NCBI GenBank assembly: GCA_035574315.1
Contig: DATLYW010000016.1
Location: forward strand, 84,669 to 148,668
Reading direction: 5' to 3'
Length of the DNA stretch: 64,000 nucleotides
DNA from: Candidatus Zixiibacteriota bacterium
Lineage (GTDB): Bacteria > Desulfobacterota > Binatia > UBA9968
Below are positions 1-7,935 of the stretch, in pieces. Both the position numbers and the translations under genes were made by a program. Under the pieces are notes generated by a model. It was given only the letters and a program-made list of their open reading frames with translations, had not been told where the DNA came from and did no database searches. Every line of letters starts with the position of its first letter. The stretch's first letter is position 1.

Positions 1-324
1 TCCCAACAGCCGACCCATTTTCGAGTCGAGGGATCGTTCCGGCTCTTCCGCCACGGCGTCGAAGCCGGGGTTCTGTCACCCGCCCTGAAGTTCTTCCCCA
101 CCCAGGAAGCCCCGGTCGGCCGTGCCGTGCATCGGAGCACGCTGGCCGAGGACGTTTACCTGATCCTCTCGGGATTCAGCGAGGTCAATCGCAACCAGGC
201 GACCCTCAAGGCGCTCGTGCGACCGCTGGTGGTCTGGATCTGGATCGGGGGCTTCGTGATCGTGCTGGGAACCCTGCTGTCCATCCTGCCGCTCGGGAAG
301 AACGCGGCGAGAGGCGGAGACTGA
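1..324 (+). CDS. ccmF: cytochrome c heme lyase subunit CcmF (C-terminal end, partial)
   Basis: The reading frame is open from the first base and stops at 322-324, so only about 107 C-terminal residues are visible. The sequence contains the typical CcmF tail: a soluble periplasmic stretch with the segment STLAEDVYLILSGF, then a last membrane helix (about residues 77-98) and a short charged end. CcmF works in the inner membrane with CcmH to attach heme to apocytochromes c at the periplasmic face. The next gene, ccmG, starts one base after the stop codon, and ccmH follows, so this is the 3' part of a System I ccm operon. The family assignment rests on the tail plus this gene order. Confidence 0.92.
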   Translation, partial: SQQPTHFRVEGSFRLFRHGVEAGVLSPALKFFPTQEAPVGRAVHRSTLAEDVYLILSGFSEVNRNQATLKALVRPLVVWIWIGGFVIVLGTLLSILPLGKNAARGGD

Positions 325-325
325 C

Positions 326-892
326 ATGGCCTGGCGCCGCATGACTTTGACCGTCGCCGTCATCGCGCCGATCCTCTGGCTCCTCGCCTTCGGCTTCACG
401 CGCGACGCCCGTTACATCAACTCGCCGTTGATGGCGAAACCCGCGGCGCCTTTCACGGTCGAGCTTTTCGACGGAAGCAAGCTGAGCCTGGCAGACCTGC
501 GCGGCAAGGCGGTTTTTCTCAACTTCTGGGCCTCGTGGTGCCCGCCGTGCCGTGCCGAAGCGCGCGACCTCGAAGCGGCGTGGCGCAGGCTCAAATCGGA
601 GAACATCGTGTTCGTCGGCGTCGCGCTCCAGGATACCGAGGAAAACTCGCGCTCGTTCCTCGAAGAGTTCGGCGTCACTTACCCGAACGGACGCGACCCG
701 GCCGGAAAGATCGCCATCGACTACGGCGTGTGGGGCATCCCGGAAAGCTTCTTCATCGACCCCCAGGGCCGGATCACTTACAAGCACGTGGGCGCGATCC
801 GCGCCGCGCTCGTGACCGCCAAGGTCCAGGAGGCGCTGCGCGGCATCGTGAGCGCTCAGGAAGGAAAAGGCGAGTATCAAACGGTACGTTGA
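326..892 (+). CDS. ccmG: thiol:disulfide interchange protein CcmG/DsbE (TlpA-like thioredoxin)
   Basis: This 188-residue protein has one N-terminal membrane anchor (about residues 7-24) and a periplasmic thioredoxin fold. The active-site motif WCPPC is at residues 71-75 within the stretch NFWASWCPPCRAE, and the cis-proline region GIPESFFID lies near residue 137. In System I cytochrome maturation this protein reduces apocytochrome or CcmH cysteines before heme attachment. It starts one base after the ccmF stop and overlaps the likely true start of ccmH, which fits translational coupling. Length and motifs are normal for the family. Confidence 0.95.
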   Translation: MAWRRMTLTVAVIAPILWLLAFGFTRDARYINSPLMAKPAAPFTVELFDGSKLSLADLRGKAVFLNFWASWCPPCRAEARDLEAAWRRLKSENIVFVGVALQDTEENSRSFLEEFGVTYPNGRDPAGKIAIDYGVWGIPESFFIDPQGRITYKHVGAIRAALVTAKVQEALRGIVSAQEGKGEYQTVR

Positions 893-908
893 CGTTCTGC
901 CGGGCGCT

Positions 909-2480
909 TTGCTCGCGCTGGTGCTGGCGGCATCGCCTGTTGCTCCGGCGAGCGCTCCCGATATCGACGAGCAAACCCGCGAGCTCGCGGCGGAGCTTCG
1001 CTGCGTGGTCTGCCAGAACCTTTCCGTCGCCGATTCGCCGTCCGAAATGGCGCAGCAGATGCGCGCCATCATCCGGGAGCAGCTCGCCGCCGGCAAGACG
1101 CCGCAGGAGGTCAAGGACTATTTCGTCTCCCGCTACGGCGAATGGGTCTTGCTCGCTCCGAGCGCCCGGGGCTTCAACCTGCTCTTGTGGCTGCTGCCCT
1201 ACGTCGCCCTCGCCGCCGGGCTGATCGCGGCCGGTTTCTTCCTGCGCCGCTGGTCCCGAAAAAAGGCCGCCGGCCGGCCGGCTGGGGAAGCGGCGGACCG
1301 GGGCGGCCTCCTCGAAAGTCTTTCCCATGCCCGGCCAGACGCCCTTCCCGACCTGGAAGACGACCGCCCGCAGGCGGTGCTGCTGCGCGAGCAGGCTCGC
1401 TTGGCCGCGGAGCTCGAGGAACTCGAGTTCGACTACCAATCGGGAAAACTTTCCGAGGGCGACTACGCCTCGCTGCGCTCGGAGATCGAAACGAAAACGG
1501 CGGAGACAGCCGCCCGGCTCGAGCGCCTCCCGCCGATAAAGGAGAAACCGAAGCCGGTTACGCCGCCGCCCGCGGCCCCCGCCGCCGGATTTCCGCGTTG
1601 GCGGCTGGCCGCCGGGGGTGCGCTCCTTCTCTTGTTCGGACTGGCTCTGGGGGTTCTTTTGACCCGTTCAGTGCGGCCCCGGAGCCCGGAAGACAGCCTG
1701 ACGGGAGGATTTCTCACGGGGACCGCCGGGCAAGACGGCACCCGGTCGTTGCTCAACGAGGGCAAAACGGCCTTCTCCAACGGCGACTGGCCGAAAGCTA
1801 TCGAAGCGTTCAAGAAAGTCCTCGCCGCCGATCCCGCCGACCCCGAGGCGCACAGCTACATGGGCTACATCCTGGTTCAGGCGGGCCACGCGGACGGAGC
1901 GTTGATGGCGTTCGACAAGGCGTTGGCGGCCGCCCCGGACTATCCGCTGGCTCTCTGGGGGAAAGGAATGGTTCTTTACCGGGAGAGACAGGATTATGCC
2001 GCGGCGCGCGCGGTTTTCGAGAAGCTGGTCCGGCTCCTGCCGCCCGGTCATGACCGAACCGAGATCGAAAAGATCCTCGCCGAGCTGCCCCGATCCTCCG
2101 GCCCGTCTCCCGCTCCCCCCGCGGAGGGAACGCGGGTGCAAATCTCCGGAACGATCACCATCGGCCCGGGCGTCGACCCCAAAGCCGCGGCCCAAGGGTC
2201 GCTGTTCATCATCGCCCGAAGAGCCGGAGGGGCCGGTCCTCCGGTCGCCGTGAAGAAGATCGACCGGCCCCGCTTCCCGGTCGCCTATTCCATCGGTCCC
2301 GAAGACGCGATGATCCAGGGAGCGCCCCTCGACGGCAAGCTCGACGTTTCGGTTCGCCTGGACAAGGACGGCAACCCCATGACGCGCGAGCCCGGAAGTG
2401 TTGCGGGGCGGTACAAGAAGAATCCGGTGGAAGCCGGAGCGAAAAATATCGACATCGTCCTCGACGAAGTCGTTCCCTGA
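909..2480 (+). CDS. ccmH: CcmH fused to a CcmI-like TPR protein
   Basis: Counted from the TTG at 909 the protein has 523 residues. Order: signal peptide; CcmH domain with the redox pair RCVVC (Cys32, Cys35); membrane helix about 90-112; charged linker; second membrane helix about 232-251; TPR repeats about 280-385; and a C-terminal beta domain (about 405-523) like that of CcmI. CcmH reduces apocytochrome thiols and CcmI-type TPRs hold the apocytochrome, so this fusion joins both roles. The start is doubtful. The same frame opens at 852, and an ATC at 876 sits five bases after a strong AGGAAGGAAAAGG site and would add KRYVDVLPG, giving a textbook signal peptide. No ATG or GTG exists before 909. 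The TTG shown is the conservative choice. Confidence 0.9.
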   Translation: MLALVLAASPVAPASAPDIDEQTRELAAELRCVVCQNLSVADSPSEMAQQMRAIIREQLAAGKTPQEVKDYFVSRYGEWVLLAPSARGFNLLLWLLPYVALAAGLIAAGFFLRRWSRKKAAGRPAGEAADRGGLLESLSHARPDALPDLEDDRPQAVLLREQARLAAELEELEFDYQSGKLSEGDYASLRSEIETKTAETAARLERLPPIKEKPKPVTPPPAAPAAGFPRWRLAAGGALLLLFGLALGVLLTRSVRPRSPEDSLTGGFLTGTAGQDGTRSLLNEGKTAFSNGDWPKAIEAFKKVLAADPADPEAHSYMGYILVQAGHADGALMAFDKALAAAPDYPLALWGKGMVLYRERQDYAAARAVFEKLVRLLPPGHDRTEIEKILAELPRSSGPSPAPPAEGTRVQISGTITIGPGVDPKAAAQGSLFIIARRAGGAGPPVAVKKIDRPRFPVAYSIGPEDAMIQGAPLDGKLDVSVRLDKDGNPMTREPGSVAGRYKKNPVEAGAKNIDIVLDEVVP

Positions 2481-2490
2481 TCCCCCGCCG

Positions 2491-2844
2491 TCAGGCTCCC
2501 GAAAATCTGCGGTAGATGGCGTCCGTCTTCGCCGCCATGATGAAGTCGTTGCGATGCAGGTTCCTGATCTTGTGGGTCCACCAGGTCACCCCCACGCGGC
2601 CCCACTCGGTGACCAGGCGCGGATGGTGCCCTTCCTCCTCGGCCGCTGCGCCGACGGCATCGGTAAAAGCGAGCGCTTCCTTGAAGTTCCTGAACTGAAA
2701 AACGCGCTCCAGCTTCGGAATGCCGTCTTCGTGAATGATCCGCCACTGCGGCACTTTCGGCTGTAGTTCGGCGATCTCCTCGGCGGTGACCGGGGGAGCC
2801 CCCACGCGACAGGCCTCGCACTTCTGATCGACAAGCTCTTCCAT
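2491..2844 (-). CDS. phhB: 4a-hydroxytetrahydrobiopterin dehydratase (pterin carbinolamine dehydratase)
   Basis: This 117-residue protein matches the small PCD/DCoH family over its full length. The catalytic His-His-Pro is present at residues 73-75 (EGHHPRL), followed by the conserved [11 protein letters not shown] strand. It dehydrates 4a-hydroxytetrahydropterin made by aromatic amino acid hydroxylases; no such hydroxylase is in the window, and some bacteria use PCD in molybdopterin-related or other pterin chemistry. It is the last gene of a long minus-strand run, 18 bases after the LLM-flavin gene. Its 3' end faces ccmH with only 10 bases between the stops. Confidence 0.93.
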   Translation of the reverse strand: MEELVDQKCEACRVGAPPVTAEEIAELQPKVPQWRIIHEDGIPKLERVFQFRNFKEALAFTDAVGAAAEEEGHHPRLVTEWGRVGVTWWTHKIRNLHRNDFIMAAKTDAIYRRFSGA

Positions 2845-2862
2845 CGTTTCACTCCTTCACGT

Positions 2863-3921
2863 TCAACCGTCCAGCTCGCTCATGACCTCCCCGGCGAACC
2901 TTTCCATGGCATCCTTCACCCAACGGTGCGGTACGCTGCCGATGTTGAACCACGCGAGAAAATGGCGCGCCCCCGTGGCGGCCGCAAGCTTTTTCAGCCC
3001 GGCGGCCACGCTCCGGGCGTCGCCGATGACCGCGTGGCGTGCGCGGACGACCTCGAACGTCATCTGCTGTCCTGCCGCCGTGGCCAGGCGCGCCGGCGGC
3101 GGCACACCCCGGCGGGCGAGCCATTCCACGTAGTCGCGCCGGACCGCGGCGATGGTTTCGAAATAGCTCATGACGCCGGCCTCGCATCGGCGTTCGGCCT
3201 CGTTCGCCGTCTCGGCGATATGCACCGGGACCAGAAGCGCCAGCTCCCGCCTGGCGACGGAATGGCCGTGCCGCTTGAGCCCATCCCAGTAAGCGCGCGC
3301 AAACTCCGTCACCTGTTCGGGAGCGCGAGTATGGACTGGCAGCATGAGGTTCGCCGCCAAACGTGCGCCCAGCTCGACGCCCGCCATCGAGCTCGTCGCG
3401 AGATAGAACGGAGGCGGCGGCTGCTGGATCGGTTTGGGGTGAACCACCACTTCCGGGATGCGAAAGAATCTGCCCTCGAACGAAAGCGTCGGCTCGGTCC
3501 AGGCCCGCCGAATGACGTCCAATCCTTCGGCCAGGATTTCGTGGGTGACGCTGTGATCGGCGCCGAAGCACTCGTACACGCGGCTGTGCGGGTGGCCGCC
3601 TCCGGCGGCGAACTCCATGCGACCCCCGCTGAGCAAATCGAGCATGGCCGCCTGCTCGGCGAGCTGAACGGGATGATGGACCGGCAGCGTGTTCACGGCA
3701 ACGCCCAGCCGCAAGCGGCGCGTTCTCTGCGCCAGGGCGCCCAGGACGACGTACGGAGCCGAAAGCAGCGAGAATCGAGGCTGGCAATGGATCTCGGCGA
3801 GCCAGAGGCCGTGAAATCCGAGGCGATCTCCGATCTCGGCCTGCTCGATGAGCTCGTTCAGCCGATCGGTGGAAACCGATCCGTCGGGACACTGGATCTC
3901 GGTAAACAGGCTGACCTTCAT
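2863..3921 (-). CDS. LLM-class flavin-dependent oxidoreductase (luciferase-like monooxygenase)
   Basis: The 352-residue protein has the bacterial luciferase-like TIM-barrel pattern. It begins with MKVSLFTEIQ, then GLWLAEIH near residues 38-45, the segment LGVAVNTLPVHHPVQLAEQ, the diagnostic LLSGGRMEFAAGGGH around residue 100, and PPFYLATSS later. Members use reduced flavin (FMNH2, or F420 in some subgroups) and oxygen or a second substrate; the substrate cannot be read from sequence. It follows a GGT-like gene and two amidohydrolases, so an oxidative degradation role is likely but inferred. Confidence 0.85.
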   Translation of the reverse strand: MKVSLFTEIQCPDGSVSTDRLNELIEQAEIGDRLGFHGLWLAEIHCQPRFSLLSAPYVVLGALAQRTRRLRLGVAVNTLPVHHPVQLAEQAAMLDLLSGGRMEFAAGGGHPHSRVYECFGADHSVTHEILAEGLDVIRRAWTEPTLSFEGRFFRIPEVVVHPKPIQQPPPPFYLATSSMAGVELGARLAANLMLPVHTRAPEQVTEFARAYWDGLKRHGHSVARRELALLVPVHIAETANEAERRCEAGVMSYFETIAAVRRDYVEWLARRGVPPPARLATAAGQQMTFEVVRARHAVIGDARSVAAGLKKLAAATGARHFLAWFNIGSVPHRWVKDAMERFAGEVMSELDG

Positions 3922-4033
3922 CGAGTTCCCGTCCGCCGCCGGGTGTCCGGACGGCGCCGCCGTACCACGAACAGTCCGGACGGGTCCCGGGCCGGCGCCT
4001 CGCCATGACGGCGGCGAGACGCTGAGGCCGCTC

Positions 4034-5632
4034 CTACCAGGCCAGGGCGTACGCCTCTCTGCGCGGATCGGCGCCCGCCATCCATGTCCCCGTGGCTGGA
4101 TCGCGCAGGACGATCTTGGCGCTGCCGAAGGACCAGCGATCCACGACGGATACCGGATAGCCTCTTTGCTTGAGCCCCTCGATCACGTCCGGCGCGAACC
4201 CCTGCTCCAGTTTGAGCTCCTCGGGCAGCTCGTGGCGCGGCGGCGTCCCCGGCTGGTGGCTCCACCGCGGCGCCTCCACCGCGGTTTGCGGATCCATTTC
4301 CCGGTCAAGGATATTGTGCAGGATCTGCAGATTGGTCTGGGGTTGATCATCGGCTCCCGGGCTCCCTCCCGCCAGGAAAAACTCGCCGTCACGGTAAACC
4401 ATGTAGGTGTTCAGCGTGTGCGCCGGGCGCTTCCCGGGGCAGAGCGCGTTCGCTCTTCCCGCATCCAGCCCGAAACTGCACAGCCGGTTGTTCAGGATCA
4501 CCCCCGTATCCCCGCCGATCACGCGCGACCCGAACGGGGCGAAAATGCTCTGGATCAGTGAAATCGCGTTTCCGTCGCGGTCGACGGCGCAGAGAAACGT
4601 GGTGTCCGAAGCCGACGCGACCGCCGATGCCCGCGGTGTCGGCGCTTGCATCATCGCGCCCCGCCGCTCGGCCGCGTATTCCTTGGAGATCAGCATCCCG
4701 ACCTTGGGCTCGCCGAATGCGGGGTCTTCCAGGTACCGGATTCGATCCTCGAAAGCGAGCTTTTTCGCCTGGACCTGGAGATGAATGACCTCCGCCCGAT
4801 CCATCGTGCCCAGATGGAGCGGCCACGGCTCGATCAGGTTCAGCATCTCCAGAACCATGAAGCCCTGCGAAACAGGCGGCTGCTCGTAAACCACCCAGTC
4901 CCGGTACCGCGTGCTCAGAGGTTCGAGCCACTGCGCCACCGGACGCTGCAAATCCTCTTCGCACAAGAGGCCGCCTTCGGCCTGAACCGTCTTGCAGATC
5001 GTCTCGGCCACCCGCCCGCCGTAAAACCCGGCGCGCCCTTCGCGCCCGATGAGCGCGAGGACTTCGCCGAGACCTTTCTGGTGCAGGATCTTCCCGGGCC
5101 GCAGTTCGCCGAGCGGCTGCCGATAAACCCGCTCGATCCAGGGAAAGTCCCGGCTGAACTCGGCAATGCGCTCCACGAGCTCCTGATGGACAGGGAAGCC
5201 GCCGGCCGCGAGCGCCACCGCGTCCGCCGTCAGGCGCGCCAGATCCTTCGTACCGTACCTGCGATGGAGCTCGAGCCAGCCGTCGACCGCTCCCGGCACG
5301 GCGACGCTCAAAGGCCCCGCTACGGGAATCGCCCGCAACCCCCGCTCGCGGAAGTGCTCGATGCTCGCTCGCGCCGGCGCAGGTCCGCTCGCGTTCAGCG
5401 CCTCGACCTTGCCGCTCCTCCTCATGGCGACCAGAGCGAACAGGTCGCCGCCGGGCCCGCAGGTTTCCGGCCGCACCACGGTCATCACGAAAGCGGCCGC
5501 CAGCGCCGCGTCCACGGCGTTGCCGCCCTCTTGCAGCACCTTCAGCCCCGCGAGCGAAGCGAGGTGGTGGCCGGACGAGACGACCCCGTTCCGGCCCATC
5601 ACCAGCGGTCTGGCTGCCTTGGCAAACTTCAT
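4034..5632 (-). CDS. gamma-glutamyltransferase family protein (Ntn hydrolase)
   Basis: This 532-residue protein has the GGT fold. LQEGGNAVDAALA is near residues 33-45 and RPETCGPGGDLF near 54-65. The autoprocessing nucleophile is expected at Thr344 in DTTFLCAVDRDGNA. The substrate loop NNRLCSF and the C-terminal GSPGADDQPQTN follow. There is no signal peptide (start MKFAKAARP), unlike classical periplasmic GGT, so a cytoplasmic acylase or amidase role is as likely as glutathione breakdown. The ATG overlaps the stop of the upstream amidohydrolase by four bases (ATGA), which fixes the start and indicates coupling. The frame stays open much further upstream, but that is antisense-like coding of the neighbouring gene. 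Confidence 0.88.
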   Translation of the reverse strand: MKFAKAARPLVMGRNGVVSSGHHLASLAGLKVLQEGGNAVDAALAAAFVMTVVRPETCGPGGDLFALVAMRRSGKVEALNASGPAPARASIEHFRERGLRAIPVAGPLSVAVPGAVDGWLELHRRYGTKDLARLTADAVALAAGGFPVHQELVERIAEFSRDFPWIERVYRQPLGELRPGKILHQKGLGEVLALIGREGRAGFYGGRVAETICKTVQAEGGLLCEEDLQRPVAQWLEPLSTRYRDWVVYEQPPVSQGFMVLEMLNLIEPWPLHLGTMDRAEVIHLQVQAKKLAFEDRIRYLEDPAFGEPKVGMLISKEYAAERRGAMMQAPTPRASAVASASDTTFLCAVDRDGNAISLIQSIFAPFGSRVIGGDTGVILNNRLCSFGLDAGRANALCPGKRPAHTLNTYMVYRDGEFFLAGGSPGADDQPQTNLQILHNILDREMDPQTAVEAPRWSHQPGTPPRHELPEELKLEQGFAPDVIEGLKQRGYPVSVVDRWSFGSAKIVLRDPATGTWMAGADPRREAYALAW

Positions 5633-6654
5633 GTCGCTTCCAAGCCGAGAATCCGTGCCGCGTTTCGGCCGAGAATCTTTTCCCGGGCGGCATGGTCCAG
5701 CCCCAGCTCGTCGACGGCGCGCAGGCTGTTCTTCACCAGCAGGCACCCTTCCTCCGGACCGTACGGGTAATTGGTGCCGAGCACCAGCCGGTCCGGTCCG
5801 AAGAAATCGTACACGCAGCGGAGCGTGGAGGCGGGATGATCGGCGGTATCGACGTAGAAGCGCCGGAACAGATCCAGCGGGTTTTCCCGGAGCCCGTAGC
5901 GGCGGCGGATCTCTTCCGTCCTCCCCGTGTATATATTGATGGCCCGCTGCGCGAAGAAAGCCAGCACGCCGCCGACGTCCGCGACGACGAAGGGGATCTC
6001 GGGAAACCGTTCGACCACCCGCCCGTAGACCAGCCGGGTCATCGCCACCGTGCTGTCGAAGGCCCAGCCGAAGATCAGAGTGGGCATGATGTCGATCCCG
6101 GTGGCTGCCGTCGACAGCGGGGCCGTCGGATGGATATAGACCGGCAATCGATAGCGCGCCAGCCGCTCGTAGATGGGAAACAGCTCCTCGCGATCGAGCG
6201 GCTGTCCGTTGAGATTGGAGTAGCACCCGAAGCACTTCAGCCCCAGCTCCTTCACCGCCCGCTCCAGCTCGTCGAGCGAGTCCGGGATCGAGCATGTCGG
6301 CAGCGTGAAGCAGCCGACGAAGCGCCGCGGATACTTCCGGCACGCGTCCGCGATGGCGTCGTTGGCCGTCCGGGCGAGCCGGACGGCGGTCTCGCCTTCG
6401 AAACGGTCGGCTCCCGGAGCCGGGACGCTCAGGACGTGCACGTCGACCCCCAGGCGATCCATGTGCGCCAGCCGCTTCTCCCAGTCCCGTCCCTGGAACG
6501 TCGCCGTGTTGATGCGGCATCCCAGCTTCTTGTCGTAAAAGTAGCTCATGCCGCTGTCGGGATCGGGGTCCTCGAGCACCACTGCGCCGTCGGCTCGGTG
6601 CAGCTCGGCGATGTAGGTTTCGGGAAAAACGTGCGCCTGGAAATCGATGATCAT
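5629..6654 (-). CDS. amidohydrolase family protein, ACMSD-like
   Basis: This 341-residue TIM-barrel metal hydrolase/decarboxylase belongs to the amidohydrolase_2 (ACMSD, gamma-resorcylate decarboxylase) group. It starts MIIDFQAHVFPE, where the usual first metal motif is D-x-H-x-H, so one histidine is replaced. HPTAPLS near residue 164 supplies a metal histidine. Near residue 295 the usual TD(Y)P is TNYPYGP, so the catalytic or metal Asp is Asn. These substitutions suggest altered metal use or chemistry. The gene lies 19 bases after a second amidohydrolase and is coupled to the GGT-like gene by an ATGA overlap. Confidence 0.85.
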   Translation of the reverse strand: MIIDFQAHVFPETYIAELHRADGAVVLEDPDPDSGMSYFYDKKLGCRINTATFQGRDWEKRLAHMDRLGVDVHVLSVPAPGADRFEGETAVRLARTANDAIADACRKYPRRFVGCFTLPTCSIPDSLDELERAVKELGLKCFGCYSNLNGQPLDREELFPIYERLARYRLPVYIHPTAPLSTAATGIDIMPTLIFGWAFDSTVAMTRLVYGRVVERFPEIPFVVADVGGVLAFFAQRAINIYTGRTEEIRRRYGLRENPLDLFRRFYVDTADHPASTLRCVYDFFGPDRLVLGTNYPYGPEEGCLLVKNSLRAVDELGLDHAAREKILGRNAARILGLEAT

Positions 6655-6673
6655 CGATGGCTCCCCGCCGCGG

Positions 6674-7702
6674 TCAGAGGGCGTAGAGGGCCCGTGGATT
6701 GTCGCCCAGGATCCGGTCCACGATCCGCGGCTCGAGGCCGGCTTCCGATTTCAGGCGCCGCAGCGCCTCGATCTCGGATGAGGTGTCATTGTGCCCGTAA
6801 TCGGTGCCGATCACCAGCGTGTCCTCGCCGCAGTACTTGAGCACGTACGGAAGATCGTCGTCGGTCTGGCACGCCACGTAAATACGGTTCTCCCGCAGCA
6901 CGCTCGCCTGATCCACGGTGCGCCCCCGGCGCAAAGAACGTCGGGCATAATCGTGCAGCGCGTAGGGCACCCACTGCGCGCTCACCTCGATGAACGCGAA
7001 ACGCGTCTTGGGAAACTGCTTCGGCACGTCGTTGTAGATCAGGTTGTGAAAGGACCCTACGACCGCCAGCTTGAACTTGCAGAAGCCGCACTCGTCGCTG
7101 AAGAAATCGTGGACGGCGAAGCTTCCCGTGGCGGAATGGACGCAGATGGGAAGATCGAGCCGCCCCGCCTCCTCGTAGAGCGGGAAGAAATACGGATCGC
7201 TCAGCCTGCGATCGGCTTCGAGCCCGCGCATGAAAATGCCGCAGGCGCCGTTCTCCTTGGCGAAGCGCGCCTCGCGCAGCGCCTGGTCCATCGACAGCAG
7301 CGGCAGCACCGCCACCCACCGCAGCCGGTCCGGCGCGCTCTTCCAGATGTCGATCAGCCAGCGGTTGTAGCTCCGCGTCACCGCCAGCTCCAGCTCGGGC
7401 TTGCGGGTGTACGGCCGCAGGAAAATCGTCGGATAGAGCACCTGGACGTCGATGCCGAGTTCATCCATGTGACGGAGCCGCGCGCGGATATCTTCCATCT
7501 CCCTGGACTCGCGCGCAATCTCGCGACCGACGTTGCGCGCCTTGCCCAGGGTGAGGCCGTCGATCAGCCAGCTCTCGCCTCCGGAGTCCGGGTCGTCCGG
7601 AGTCGGAACGATGCGCGGCTTCCACGCGCGCTCCGATTCCAGCATGTAATCCCACGTGTGCTCGCTCTCCAGAACGTGCGCGTCGGCGTCGATCACCGTC
7701 AT
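6674..7702 (-). CDS. amidohydrolase family protein, ACMSD-like
   Basis: This 342-residue paralogue belongs to the same family as the next gene downstream. It begins MTVIDADAHVLES, and has CVHSATGSF near residue 190 and VIGTDYGHNDTSSE near residue 305. Here the late Asp of the TD motif is kept. Such proteins decarboxylate or hydrolyse carboxylated aromatic or muconate-type substrates with a divalent metal; the actual substrate is unknown. The ATG overlaps by four bases the stop of a small zinc-ribbon gene. The open frame continues 172 codons upstream, but the family start and the overlap support the ATG at 7702. Confidence 0.87.
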   Translation of the reverse strand: MTVIDADAHVLESEHTWDYMLESERAWKPRIVPTPDDPDSGGESWLIDGLTLGKARNVGREIARESREMEDIRARLRHMDELGIDVQVLYPTIFLRPYTRKPELELAVTRSYNRWLIDIWKSAPDRLRWVAVLPLLSMDQALREARFAKENGACGIFMRGLEADRRLSDPYFFPLYEEAGRLDLPICVHSATGSFAVHDFFSDECGFCKFKLAVVGSFHNLIYNDVPKQFPKTRFAFIEVSAQWVPYALHDYARRSLRRGRTVDQASVLRENRIYVACQTDDDLPYVLKYCGEDTLVIGTDYGHNDTSSEIEALRRLKSEAGLEPRIVDRILGDNPRALYAL

Positions 7703-7923
7703 GCTAAACCACCTCCCGGTTTTACCCCGCGTTGCGAGCGCAACGCCGTCGCCCCGCCCTTCTCCGTCTTCGAGCCGACCGATTGGTTGCAGCCCTGGCA
7801 AGTATAGTCGTACAGCTCGCCGTCCGGCAGGACGAGGAGCAGTCGTTGTCGGACGGGCATCGCCTTGCGGCACCGGTCGCAATAGAGCAAGGCCGCGTTG
7901 AATTGCTCGAAGGTCCTCTCCAT
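7699..7923 (-). CDS. small zinc-ribbon-like protein
   Basis: This 74-residue protein has two CxxC pairs, at Cys15/Cys18 (LYCDRCRK) and Cys42/Cys45 (YTCQGCNQ), separated by a basic, hydrophobic strand pair. That is the layout of a one-metal zinc ribbon. The C-terminal 25 residues are Gly/Lys-rich and probably disordered. It is cytoplasmic, with no signal peptide. It lies 12 bases after the EF-G paralogue and is coupled to the first amidohydrolase by an ATGA overlap. The function is not known to me; a nucleic-acid or ribosome-associated role is possible given the translation factor next to it. Confidence 0.75.
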   Translation of the reverse strand: MERTFEQFNAALLYCDRCRKAMPVRQRLLLVLPDGELYDYTCQGCNQSVGSKTEKGGATALRSQRGVKPGGGLA

Positions 7924-7935
7924 AAGACCGCACCC

